Source: Actinomadura sp. 6K520
GTDB taxonomy: Bacteria > Actinomycetota > Actinomycetes > Streptosporangiales > Streptosporangiaceae
Assembly: GCF_004349245.1 (NCBI RefSeq)
Contig: NZ_SMLC01000025.1
Span: forward strand, 1 to 62,079
DNA length: 62,079 bases
Direction of reading: 5' to 3'
The notes beneath the pieces were generated by a model. That model was not told the origin of the DNA. It worked only from the letters and a program-made list of their open reading frames with translations, and searched no databases. Position 1 is the stretch's first letter, and every line of letters begins with the position of its first letter. Shown here piece after piece: positions 37,866 to 45,841 of the stretch. The position numbers were made by a program, and so were the translations under genes.

Positions 37866-38792
37866 TCAGCAGGACGCGTCCGTGCAGACGGGGATGTCGG
37901 GGGGCACGGCGGCGCGCAGCGCGGTGACGACGGCGCGGATCGCGGGCCTGCGGGCGGCCTCCTCGCGCCACAGGGCGTAGACCCGGCGCGACAGCGGGTC
38001 GGCCAGCGGGACGACCGCCACCCCGGGCGGCACGTCGCAGCGGCCGAGCCGCGGCAGGATCACGTTGCCGAACCCCGCCGCGACCAGGGACAGCTGCGAG
38101 GCGAACTCGTAGACCATGTGCTCGATGCGGGGCTCGCTGTCGACGGCGCGGAGCGTCCGCAGCAGCCAGTCGCAGCAGATGCTGTCCGGGGAGGAGCTGA
38201 TCCACGGGTCGCCGGCCAGCTCCTTGAGGTCGATCGCGTCGCGGCCGGCGAGCGGGTGCCCGGCCGGCAGCGCCACGTCGGCGACGTCGTCGCAGATGAC
38301 GCCCTTGTGCAGGCCCTCCGGCAGCGGGAGCGGCTCGTTGTTCCAGTCCTGGACGACCGCCATGTCGAAGTCGCCGCGCGACACGAGCGGCATGCTCCGG
38401 TTCGGGTCCTCCTCGCGGACCAGGATGCGCAGGTCGGGATGGTCGGCGCGCAGCACGCGCAGCGCGGCGGGCATCAGCCCGCGGACCGCGGTCGGGAACG
38501 CGGCGACGGTGAGCTGACCGACGACGGAGCCGCGGTGCGCCTCCAGGTCGGCCTGCGCCTGCTCGACCAGCGACAGGATGCGCTCGGCGTGCGCGACGAG
38601 GAGCTCGGCGGCGTCGGTGAGACGGACACCGCGCCCGTTGCGTTCGAGGAGCTTCTGGCCGGTCTCCCGCTCCAGCTTGGCGAGCTGCTGGGAGACCGCG
38701 GAGGTCGTCACGTGCAGGACGTCGGCGGCCGCGCTGACCGAGCCGTAGGTCGCGACGGAGTGCAGCGCGCGCAGCCGTTCGAGATCAAGCAT
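37866..38792 (-). CDS. LysR-family transcriptional regulator
   Basis: A 308-residue LysR regulator. The N-terminal helix-turn-helix is visible in LRALHSVATYGSVSAAADVLHVTTSAVSQQLAKLERETGQKLLER, followed by the substrate-binding domain. A Cys pair (SICCDW, near residues 202-203) lies in the effector domain. It is divergent from the EamA transporter gene with a 73-bp AT-rich gap that holds a LysR-type box, so it probably controls the transporter and DapA-family genes. Confidence 0.93.
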   Translation of the reverse strand: MLDLERLRALHSVATYGSVSAAADVLHVTTSAVSQQLAKLERETGQKLLERNGRGVRLTDAAELLVAHAERILSLVEQAQADLEAHRGSVVGQLTVAAFPTAVRGLMPAALRVLRADHPDLRILVREEDPNRSMPLVSRGDFDMAVVQDWNNEPLPLPEGLHKGVICDDVADVALPAGHPLAGRDAIDLKELAGDPWISSSPDSICCDWLLRTLRAVDSEPRIEHMVYEFASQLSLVAAGFGNVILPRLGRCDVPPGVAVVPLADPLSRRVYALWREEAARRPAIRAVVTALRAAVPPDIPVCTDASC

Positions 38793-38828
38793 GAAGCAAT
38801 ACTAAAACGAAACCTCAAGAAATTCTCG

Positions 38829-38844
38829 CTTGCCCTAAAGCAAG
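38829..38844. promoter_or_regulatory. LysR-type binding box
   Basis: CTTGC-CCTAAA-GCAAG is an inverted repeat that contains the T-N11-A pattern of LysR sites (T at 38830, A at 38842). It sits in the middle of the short divergent promoter between the lysR-type gene and the EamA gene. Confidence 0.6.
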
Positions 38845-38865
38845 TGGCCGACGACGATCGGACGC

Positions 38866-39816
38866 ATGACCCCACGCCATGTTCTTGTCGCCACCCTGGT
38901 CGCCGCGATGTGGGGGTTCAACTTCGTCCCGATCAGTGTGGCGCTGGACGACTTCCCGCCGCTGCTGATGGGGGCGCTGCGGTTCACCGCCGCGGCCGTG
39001 CCCGCGGTCTTCCTCGTGCGGCGGCCGCCGGTGCCGGCGCGCTGGCTCGTGCTGGTCGGCCTCCCGCTCGGCGTGGGGCAGTTCGGCCTGCTGTTCATCG
39101 GCATGCACATGGGGATGCCGGCGGGGCTCGCGTCGGTCGTGCTGCAGGTCCAGGCGATCTTCACCGCGCTGTTCGCGGCCGTGCTGCTGCGGGAGCGGCT
39201 GAGCGCCCGGCAGGTCGCGGGCATGATCGTCGCGTTCGGCGGCGTCGCGCTCATCGGCACGGCGCAGTCCGGGGGCGGCGGCCCCGCCGGGGCGTTCCTC
39301 GTCTGCCTCGCCGCCGCCGCGAGCTGGGGCCTGGCGAACATCGCCATGCGGCGGATGAACCAGCACGCGAGCGGGCCGGTCGACGCGTTCGGGTTCATGG
39401 TGTGGGTGTCGCTGGTGCCGCCGCTCCCCCTGTTCGCCCTGTCGCTGGTCTTCGAGGGGCCGGGCGCCGTCCCGGAGGCGGCGCGGAACCTGTCGTTCGC
39501 CGGCGTCGCCTCGCTGGCGTTCATCGCCTACGTCGCGACCCTCGGCGGGTTCGGCGCGTGGGGATGGCTGATGCGCCGGTACGAGGCCAGCACGGTCGCC
39601 ATGTACTCGCTGCTCGTCCCGCCGTTCGGGCTCCTCTCCGCGGTCGTCCTGCTCGGCGAGCGGGTGGACGCGGCGCGCCTCGCCGGCGCCGTCCTCGTCG
39701 TCGCGGGCGTCGCCGCCGGCACCGTCCGGCTGCGGCAGCGCGCCGCCGTCCCCCCGCCCGCGGACCCGCCCGTCGAACTGCCGCCCGCCGACACCCGGCT
39801 CGCGGAGACAAGGTGA
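38866..39816 (+). CDS. EamA/DMT-family transporter
   Basis: A 316-residue membrane protein with ten predicted helices arranged as two EamA repeats; the first includes AAMWGFNFVPISVALDDFPPLLMGALRFTAAA and the second AASWGLANIAMRRMNQHASGP. DMT-superfamily members export amino acids or related metabolites. The C-terminal 25 residues are Pro-rich. The stop overlaps the start of the DapA-like gene, which suggests that the exported or imported compound is linked to that enzyme. Confidence 0.92.
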   Translation: MTPRHVLVATLVAAMWGFNFVPISVALDDFPPLLMGALRFTAAAVPAVFLVRRPPVPARWLVLVGLPLGVGQFGLLFIGMHMGMPAGLASVVLQVQAIFTALFAAVLLRERLSARQVAGMIVAFGGVALIGTAQSGGGGPAGAFLVCLAAAASWGLANIAMRRMNQHASGPVDAFGFMVWVSLVPPLPLFALSLVFEGPGAVPEAARNLSFAGVASLAFIAYVATLGGFGAWGWLMRRYEASTVAMYSLLVPPFGLLSAVVLLGERVDAARLAGAVLVVAGVAAGTVRLRQRAAVPPPADPPVELPPADTRLAETR

Positions 39817-40712
39817 TGACCATGCAGGGAATCCACGCCTCGCTCGTGACGCCGTTCACCCCGTCCGGCGAGGTGGACGTCGCGTCGCTGGAACGGCTCG
39901 CCGTCCACTGCCTGCGGAACGGAGCGGACGGCCTGGTGGCGCTGGGCACGACCGGCGAGGCCGCCATGCTGAGCCCGGCCGAGCAGCACACGGTGCTGGA
40001 GGTGTGCCGGGCGGTGTCGATCGAGCACGGCACACCGCTGATCGCCGGCGCCGGGACGATGGGCACCGCGGAGTCGATCCGGCAGGCCCGCGAACGCGCC
40101 CCGCTGGCCGACGCGCTGCTCGTCGTCGTCCCGTACTACCTGCGCCCGTCGGACGAGGCCGTCCTCGACCACTTCGCGGCGATCGGCAACGCCGTGGACG
40201 TGCCGATCCTCCCGTACAACATCCCGTACCGGACGGGGAAGCACCTGCCGGCCGACACGCTCGTCCGGCTGCTGTCACTCGGCTGTGTCGCCGGGATGAA
40301 GCACTGCGCGGGCGCCATCGACCGCGACACCCTCGCCGTGCTGGCGACCGGCACGGGCAAGGCGGTCCTGGCCGGGGACGACGCGTACGTCTTCCCGATG
40401 CTCCAGCTCGGCGCGTCCGGCGCCGTCGCCGCGTCGGCCTGCCTCGCGCCGGCCGCCTACGCCGCGCTGGCTCGCGCGGCGCGCGACGGCGACGCGGCGC
40501 GCGGGCTGGCGCTCCACAACGCGCTGTTCCCGCTGGCGGAGGCGCTTTACAGCGAGCCGGCCCCGGCCGTCCTCAAGGCGTGCCTCGCCGAGGTGGGCGT
40601 GATCGACGAACCCGCGGTGCGCGCTCCGCTGGTGGCACCGGACCCCCGATCGGTCTCCGCCGCCCTGGCCGCCTTTTACGCCCTCCCTGCACCCGCCCTG
40701 GAAGGCGTTTAG
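39816..40712 (+). CDS. DapA-family aldolase/lyase (dihydrodipicolinate synthase-like)
   Basis: A 298-residue (beta/alpha)8 protein of the class I aldolase DapA/NanA family. GTTGEAAMLS is the carboxylate-binding motif. PILPYNIPYRTGKHL contains the catalytic Tyr, and the Schiff-base Lys is in CVAGMKHCAG. The ATG at 39816 overlaps the upstream stop (TGATG); a GTG three bases earlier and an ATG six bases later are also possible. Pairing with a DMT transporter and a LysR regulator, away from any lysine genes, suggests a catabolic or special-purpose aldolase rather than housekeeping dihydrodipicolinate synthase. The substrate is unknown. Confidence 0.88.
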   Translation: MTMQGIHASLVTPFTPSGEVDVASLERLAVHCLRNGADGLVALGTTGEAAMLSPAEQHTVLEVCRAVSIEHGTPLIAGAGTMGTAESIRQARERAPLADALLVVVPYYLRPSDEAVLDHFAAIGNAVDVPILPYNIPYRTGKHLPADTLVRLLSLGCVAGMKHCAGAIDRDTLAVLATGTGKAVLAGDDAYVFPMLQLGASGAVAASACLAPAAYAALARAARDGDAARGLALHNALFPLAEALYSEPAPAVLKACLAEVGVIDEPAVRAPLVAPDPRSVSAALAAFYALPAPALEGV

Positions 40713-40739
40713 GACGACGCAGGAGGCCGTTTAGGACGA
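40706..40739. repeat. 12-bp direct repeat at the dapA-like/hemL junction
   Basis: CGTTTAGGACGA occurs at 40706-40717 and again at 40728-40739. The first copy includes the stop codon of the DapA-family gene, and the second supplies the stop codon of hemL on the opposite strand. It marks the edge of a module that interrupts a conserved gene order. Confidence 0.7.
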
Positions 40740-42026
40740 AGCGCGGGCCGCGGCTCGGGCAGCGTGCGGAAGGGCGTCCAGGACGCGTCCCAGGGCTTCC
40801 TCATCATGCGCCGACGACAGGAACCACACCTCGTACGCCGACGGGGGCAGGTAGACGCCGCGTTCCAGGGCGGCGTGGAAGAACGCCGCGTACGCCTTGG
40901 AGTCCTGGTGCTGCGCGGCGGTGAAGTCCCCCACCTCGCCGTCGGTGAAGAAGATCGAGAACAGGTTGCCGGCGTGCTGCGCCGAGTGGGCGACGCCCTC
41001 CCGGGCCAGCGCCTCCGAGGCGGCCTTCGACACGAGCTCCGCCGAGCGGTCGATCGCCGCGTACACCTCGTCCGTGGCGTTCCGGAGCGTGGCGAGCCCG
41101 GCGGCGGTGGCGAGCGGGTTCCCCGACAGGGTGCCCGCCTGGTAGACGGGACCGGCGGGGGCGAGGCGGTCCATGACGTCGGCGCGGCCGCCGAACGCGG
41201 CGGCGGGCAGCCCGCCGCCCATCACCTTCCCGAACGTCATCAGGTCGCCCGGCACGCCCTCGATCCCGAACCAGCCGGACCGCGACGCCCGGAACCCGGT
41301 GAGGACCTCGTCGATCACCAGCAGCGCGCCGTACCGCTCGCACAGCCGCTTCAGCAGCGCGTTGAAGCCGGACAGCGGCGGCACCACGCCCATGTTGCAG
41401 GGCACCGCCTCGGTGATGACGCAGGCGATGTCGGTGCCGTGGTCGTGGAACGCGTCCTCCACCGCCGTGACGTCGTTGTAGGGCAGGATCAGCGTGTCGG
41501 CGGTGGTCGCGCCCGTCACGCCCGGGGTGTCGGGCAGGCCGAACGTGGCGACGCCGGAGCCCGCCGCGGCGAGCAGCGCGTCGACGTGCCCGTGGTAGCA
41601 GCCGGCGAACTTCACGATCTTGGTGCGCCCGGTGAAGCCGCGCGCCAGCCGGATCGCCGACATCGTCGCCTCGGTGCCCGAGTTGACCAGCCGGACCTTC
41701 TCCACCGGCGTGCGCGCCGTGATCTCCTCGGCGAGCTCCACCTCGCCCGGCGTCGGCGCCCCGTAGGACGTGCCGCGGCCCGCCGCGTCCCGCACCGCCT
41801 CGACGACGGCCGGGTGCGCGTGCCCGAGGATCATCGGGCCCCAGGAGCACACCAGGTCGACGTACTCGTTGCCGTCCGCGTCCGTCAGGTACGGGCCGCG
41901 CCCCGACACCATGAAGCGGGGCGTGCCGCCCACGGCCCCGAAGGCCCGCACCGGCGAGTTGACGCCCCCGGGCACGAGCCCGGCGGCACGGTCGAACAAC
42001 TGCTGCGAGCGCTCAATACCAGTCAC
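40731..42026 (-). CDS. hemL: Glutamate-1-semialdehyde 2,1-aminomutase
   Basis: PLP enzyme converting glutamate-1-semialdehyde to 5-aminolevulinate, the second step of the C5 heme pathway that starts with HemA. The 431 residues contain the expected [14 protein letters not shown]-terminus, the cofactor Asp in [12 protein letters not shown] and the PLP Lys in [18 protein letters not shown]. The GTG at 42026 gives the family-typical start [14 protein letters not shown]; longer frames upstream are not homologous. It lies 4.5 kb from the hemACDB genes, as in other actinobacteria. Confidence 0.96.
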   Translation of the reverse strand: MTGIERSQQLFDRAAGLVPGGVNSPVRAFGAVGGTPRFMVSGRGPYLTDADGNEYVDLVCSWGPMILGHAHPAVVEAVRDAAGRGTSYGAPTPGEVELAEEITARTPVEKVRLVNSGTEATMSAIRLARGFTGRTKIVKFAGCYHGHVDALLAAAGSGVATFGLPDTPGVTGATTADTLILPYNDVTAVEDAFHDHGTDIACVITEAVPCNMGVVPPLSGFNALLKRLCERYGALLVIDEVLTGFRASRSGWFGIEGVPGDLMTFGKVMGGGLPAAAFGGRADVMDRLAPAGPVYQAGTLSGNPLATAAGLATLRNATDEVYAAIDRSAELVSKAASEALAREGVAHSAQHAGNLFSIFFTDGEVGDFTAAQHQDSKAYAAFFHAALERGVYLPPSAYEVWFLSSAHDEEALGRVLDALPHAARAAARASS

Positions 42027-42213
42027 GCGGTCCAGTGAACCACTCCCGTCCGGGACGCCGTGCGCCCCCGCCGCTGCGCCCGGAGTGACCGAAATGAGGC
42101 AGTCCGTCAGTTGCAGTTCGGCGACTTGCCTTGACCTCGCACGGTACGGGCCGATATTCCACCAAGTACGACATCGGCGCCCTGTCTCGCTCACGGTCTC
42201 AGGCGCCTCCCGC

Positions 42214-42239
42214 ACTCACCGGCTGTACTCACCGGCCGT
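42214..42239. repeat. 13-bp tandem repeat in hemL/kinase divergent promoter
   Basis: ACTCACCGGCTGT and ACTCACCGGCCGT lie head to tail, differing at one base, followed by a partial third ACTCA. They fall in the 240-bp divergent gap between hemL and the kinase-like gene, about 30 bp before the latter, and could be tandem regulator sites. No other feature is evident in this gap. Confidence 0.5.
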
Positions 42240-42266
42240 ACTCATCTGACAGGCCGTATCGGAGGG

Positions 42267-43982
42267 ATGGCTTTCAACGTGGTTGACGGCTGGACGGTCC
42301 CGGGCTTCACCCACGACCGGGAGCTCGGCGGCGGCGCCTCGGGCCGGGTGATGCTGGCGACCGACGACCTGACCAGCACCAAGGTCGCGATCAAGTACCT
42401 CGACGGCGCGCTCGCCGGCGACGAGGCGTTCCTCGCGCGGTTCCGCGCGTCCGCGCGCAGCCTGTCGCAGATCGAGGACCCCAACGTGGTCGACCTGTAC
42501 GACTTCGTGGAGACCCCGGACGGCGCCGCGATCGTGATGCAGTACGCCGAGGGCGTCAGCCTGCGCCGCGTCCTGGCCGCGCAGGGCCCCACCGGTCCCC
42601 TGGCGGCCCTGTCGATGCTGGGCGGCACGCTCCTCGGCCTCGCCGCGGCGCACGACCAGGACGTCGTGCACGGCACGCTGCGTCCGGCGAACATCCTCGT
42701 GGACCCGAACGGCAACGCGCGGCTCACCGACTTCGCGACGTCGCCCGCGGGCACCGAGGCGCAGTCCGCTCCCCCGTACGCGGCGCCCGAGCTGTGGGAC
42801 GGCGCGCCCGCCACCGTCGCCACCGACCTGTACGCCGCCACCGCGATCTTCTACGAGTGCCTCACCGGGCGGGCCCCGTACGCCGGGCGGAACATGGCGC
42901 GGCTGCACCGCGAGGCGCCGGTGCCCGCCGACGAGGTGCCCGGGCCGCTGCGCGACCTGATCCGCAAGGGCCTCGCCAAGGACCCGGCGCAGCGGCCGCG
43001 GTCCGTCGCCGACTTCCTCGGCGCGCTGGAGGACGCGGCCGTCTCCGCGTACGGCCCGTCCTGGGAGGCGCAGGGCCGCGGGCGGCTCACCGAGCTGGCC
43101 GCGCAGGCGGCGGCGCACCCGGAGCCGCCGAAGCCGAAGGCGGCCCGCGCCAGCGGCCGCAACCCGATCGTCGCGGGCAAGCAGCCCGGTGGCGGCGGTG
43201 CCCGGGGACGCTGGATCCTCGCGGCGGTCGCCGTCCTCGTGGTCGTCGGCGCCGGCGCGAGCGCCATGACGCTGCTGAGGGGCGACGACAAGCCGCCGCC
43301 CGACCCGGCGCCCGCGCAGAGCAGCACACCGCAGCCCTCGCTGCCCGCCGGGGGCGTCGACCCGGCGCCGCTCGTCGCGCAGATCGACCAGGCCGTCGCC
43401 CAGGCCCCCGGCGCCCTGTTCAGCTACCGGCAGACGGGCTGCTGCGGCTTCCCCGCCACGGCCAAGGGGACGTTCGGCCTGGCGCAGGGCGGGGAGGCGT
43501 CCTACTCGCTGACGCTCGCGGGGACCGGCGCGGCGCGCAAGCCGGTGCGCGCCTTCATCGTCCAGGACCGGCTCTACGTGCGCGTGGGCCGGCAGTGGAA
43601 GGCGTCGGCGCTCGGCGGACGCGGCTACCCGGCGACGGCCGACCAGGTCCGCCAGGGCAGCTCGGTGGCCAACCTGACGGCGCTGCTGCGGTCGGCGACC
43701 AAGCTCGCCAAGGGCGAGAGCAACGAGACCGGAACGATCTACGAGGGCGAGGCCCCGGCGGCGAAGCTCGCGGAGGAGCCCGGCATCGGCCCGATGTACG
43801 CGCAGATGGCGCAGGCGACCGGCGCTCAGCAGCTGGCCTTCGCGATCAAGATCGACGCGGGCTACCGGCCCACCGGGTTCTGGGTCCGTGCCGGCGCGGA
43901 GGACGGCCGCAACCAGACGATGCGCGGCTCGTACTCCAAGTGGGGCCGCAAGGCACCGATCCAGGCGCCCCGGACGACCTGA
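42267..43982 (+). CDS. Membrane Ser/Thr kinase-like protein, probable pseudokinase
   Basis: A 571-residue protein with an N-terminal kinase fold, one transmembrane helix (about 312-333) and an extracytoplasmic domain. The Gly-rich loop (GGGASGRV) and ATP-anchoring K43 are intact, but the catalytic loop reads H135-G-T137-L-R-P-A-N142, so the HRD Asp is Thr. The DFG motif is D155-F-A. Metal ligands N142 and D155 remain, so nucleotide binding is plausible while phosphotransfer is doubtful. The ectodomain (about 370-571), with YVRVGRQWK and TGTIYEGEAPAA, resembles LppX/LprG-type lipoprotein folds. A GGAGGG sequence abuts the ATG; a GTG 12 bp downstream would be better spaced. Confidence 0.8.
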   Translation: MAFNVVDGWTVPGFTHDRELGGGASGRVMLATDDLTSTKVAIKYLDGALAGDEAFLARFRASARSLSQIEDPNVVDLYDFVETPDGAAIVMQYAEGVSLRRVLAAQGPTGPLAALSMLGGTLLGLAAAHDQDVVHGTLRPANILVDPNGNARLTDFATSPAGTEAQSAPPYAAPELWDGAPATVATDLYAATAIFYECLTGRAPYAGRNMARLHREAPVPADEVPGPLRDLIRKGLAKDPAQRPRSVADFLGALEDAAVSAYGPSWEAQGRGRLTELAAQAAAHPEPPKPKAARASGRNPIVAGKQPGGGGARGRWILAAVAVLVVVGAGASAMTLLRGDDKPPPDPAPAQSSTPQPSLPAGGVDPAPLVAQIDQAVAQAPGALFSYRQTGCCGFPATAKGTFGLAQGGEASYSLTLAGTGAARKPVRAFIVQDRLYVRVGRQWKASALGGRGYPATADQVRQGSSVANLTALLRSATKLAKGESNETGTIYEGEAPAAKLAEEPGIGPMYAQMAQATGAQQLAFAIKIDAGYRPTGFWVRAGAEDGRNQTMRGSYSKWGRKAPIQAPRTT

Positions 43983-44013
43983 CAGCGGACGACCTGATCA
44001 CCGGACGGCCTGA

Positions 44014-44658
44014 TCAGGCGTCCTCGCAGCTGTCCGCGAGGACCTCCAGCAGCCGCAGCGGGTCGGGGAGCGGACCGCGGGCCGGCGGCCGCAGCCAGCT
44101 GACCTCGCGCCCGTACGGGAGGACGGACGGCGGCGCCACCACGTAGCTGTCGCGGCAGTGCCACCGCATGCCGGGCGTCTCCGCGACGTCCTCCGGCAGG
44201 GTGTCGAGGTGGCAGGACCACCATTCGTCCTCGTCCACGGGCGCGCCGCGCGTCGCGACGAAGAACAGGTGCCGGTCCCCGCCGAAGGACGCGACGGGCC
44301 CGACGGGGAGGTCCTCGTCCTCGATCCGGTCGAGCGCGACGGTGCCCGCCGCTGCCGGGACGTCGAACACGTCGAACACCCGGCCGGTCGGCAGGATGAT
44401 GTTGGCCAGGGGGCGTTTCACCCACCAGCGGTCGATGACGCCGGTGTCCACACTGGCCTGGTGCGCCCAGGCCGCCGACACCGGATGCGCGCCCGGGTCG
44501 GGACAGCCGATCCGGTCGCACGAGCACGCCCGGTCGCCGCCGTTGGGGGGATGCTCCCCGGGGAACGAGGGCCAGCCCAGCCCGGCGTACCGCCGCGCCG
44601 CGGAGGCCATCCGGTCACGCGCCGCCTTCTGCCGCCTGCTCCCCGACACCACCAGCAT
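44014..44658 (-). CDS. Bifunctional primase-polymerase N-terminal-domain-like protein
   Basis: A 214-residue protein resembling the stand-alone actinobacterial Prim-Pol (AEP-type) domain. Features are ARRYAGLGWPSFPGEHP near the start, a Cys/His segment CSCDRIGCPDPGAHP, VFDVFDVP in the place of the catalytic acidic strand, and the late YVVAPPSVLPYGREVSW block typical of this group. There is no helicase domain. The Asp pattern is not the textbook DxD, so catalytic activity is uncertain. The ATG at 44658 is preferred over a TTG 12 bp earlier. It converges on the kinase-like gene. Confidence 0.7.
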   Translation of the reverse strand: MLVVSGSRRQKAARDRMASAARRYAGLGWPSFPGEHPPNGGDRACSCDRIGCPDPGAHPVSAAWAHQASVDTGVIDRWWVKRPLANIILPTGRVFDVFDVPAAAGTVALDRIEDEDLPVGPVASFGGDRHLFFVATRGAPVDEDEWWSCHLDTLPEDVAETPGMRWHCRDSYVVAPPSVLPYGREVSWLRPPARGPLPDPLRLLEVLADSCEDA

Positions 44659-44773
44659 GTACGCCCCCAATACCCAAGGTCGAAGCGCGGTCCCTGACTA
44701 ACGATGATGCCCGCCGCGCAAACCCCCGGGCACGGCAACCCCCGCATACGACCGAAATTGACTAGGGAGTGTC

Positions 44774-45757
44774 CTAGGACAGGCGGCGGGCCACCTCTGT
44801 CGCCCAGTAGGTGAGGGCTATGTCGGCGCCGGCGCGGCGGATCGAGAGGAGGGATTCCATGATGGTGCGCTCGCGGTCGATCCAGCCCTTCTCCGCGGCG
44901 GCCTCGATCATCGCGTACTCGCCGCTGACCTGGTAGGCGACGACGGGGACGTCCACCGTGTCGCGGACGCGGCGGATGACGTCGAGGTAGGCCCCGGCGG
45001 GCTTCACCATGACCATGTCGGCGCCCTCGCCGAGGTCGAGGAGCACCTCGCGCAGCGACTCGTCGGCGTTCGCCGGGTCCTGCTGGTGGCTGGCGCGGTC
45101 GCCGAACCGCGGCGCGCACTCGGCGGCCTCGCGGAACGGGCCGTAGTACGCCGAGGCGTACTTCGCCGAGTACGCCATGATCGCGATGTCCGGGTGGCCG
45201 GCGCCGTCGAGCGCGGCGCGGATCGCGGCGACCTGGCCGTCCATCATGCCGCTCGGGCCGACGACGGCCGCGCCCGCCTCGGCCTGCGCGACCGCGATCG
45301 ACGCGTACCGCTCCAGCGTCGCGTCGTTGTCGATCTCGCCGGAGCCGGTGAGGACGCCGCAGTGCCCGTGGTCGGTGTACTCGTCCAGGCACAGGTCCGT
45401 CATGATCACGGTGGCGTCGCCCAGGTCGGCGTTCAGGTCGCGCAGCGCGAGCTGGACGATGCCGTCCGGGTCGTCGGCGGCCGAGCCCGTCCCGTCCTTG
45501 ACCGCCGGGACGCCGAACAGGATGATCCCGCTGACGCCGGCCTCCACCGCCTCGTGCGCGGCCTTGCGCAGGCTGTCGCGGGTGTGCTGGTACACCCCCG
45601 GCATGGACGTGACGGGCTGCGGCTCGGCGATGCCCTCTTTGACGAACATCGGCAGGACGAGATCGGCGGGCGCGAGCCGTGTCTCGGCCACGAGCCGGCG
45701 CAGCGCGGGCGTGCGGCGCAGCCGTCGCGGCCTGGCGACGGGGAACTGTGCGGACAT
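44774..45757 (-). CDS. hemB: Delta-aminolevulinic acid dehydratase
   Basis: Condenses two 5-aminolevulinate molecules to porphobilinogen; 327 residues. The active-site lysines lie in [19 protein letters not shown] and [13 protein letters not shown]. The metal-site segment [16 protein letters not shown] keeps two of the Cys positions but has Asp at a third, a mixed form between zinc-type and magnesium-type enzymes that is common in actinobacteria. It is last in the rex-hemACD-hemB order and separated from cobA-hemD by 84 bp. Confidence 0.96.
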   Translation of the reverse strand: MSAQFPVARPRRLRRTPALRRLVAETRLAPADLVLPMFVKEGIAEPQPVTSMPGVYQHTRDSLRKAAHEAVEAGVSGIILFGVPAVKDGTGSAADDPDGIVQLALRDLNADLGDATVIMTDLCLDEYTDHGHCGVLTGSGEIDNDATLERYASIAVAQAEAGAAVVGPSGMMDGQVAAIRAALDGAGHPDIAIMAYSAKYASAYYGPFREAAECAPRFGDRASHQQDPANADESLREVLLDLGEGADMVMVKPAGAYLDVIRRVRDTVDVPVVAYQVSGEYAMIEAAAEKGWIDRERTIMESLLSIRRAGADIALTYWATEVARRLS

Positions 45758-45841
45758 GTCCTTCTCCCGGTTCGGGTGTTCCGCGCCGGCGCGCCCCGGC
45801 GACTTGGGGTCGTTACGGTGTGAGCTACGGCGTCACGGGTG

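Noticed and set aside
37782..39815. In-frame upstream extension of the DapA-family gene through the LysR and EamA genes
   Set aside because: The translated sequence is a composition-driven shadow of the genes there; homology to DapA begins only after 39816.
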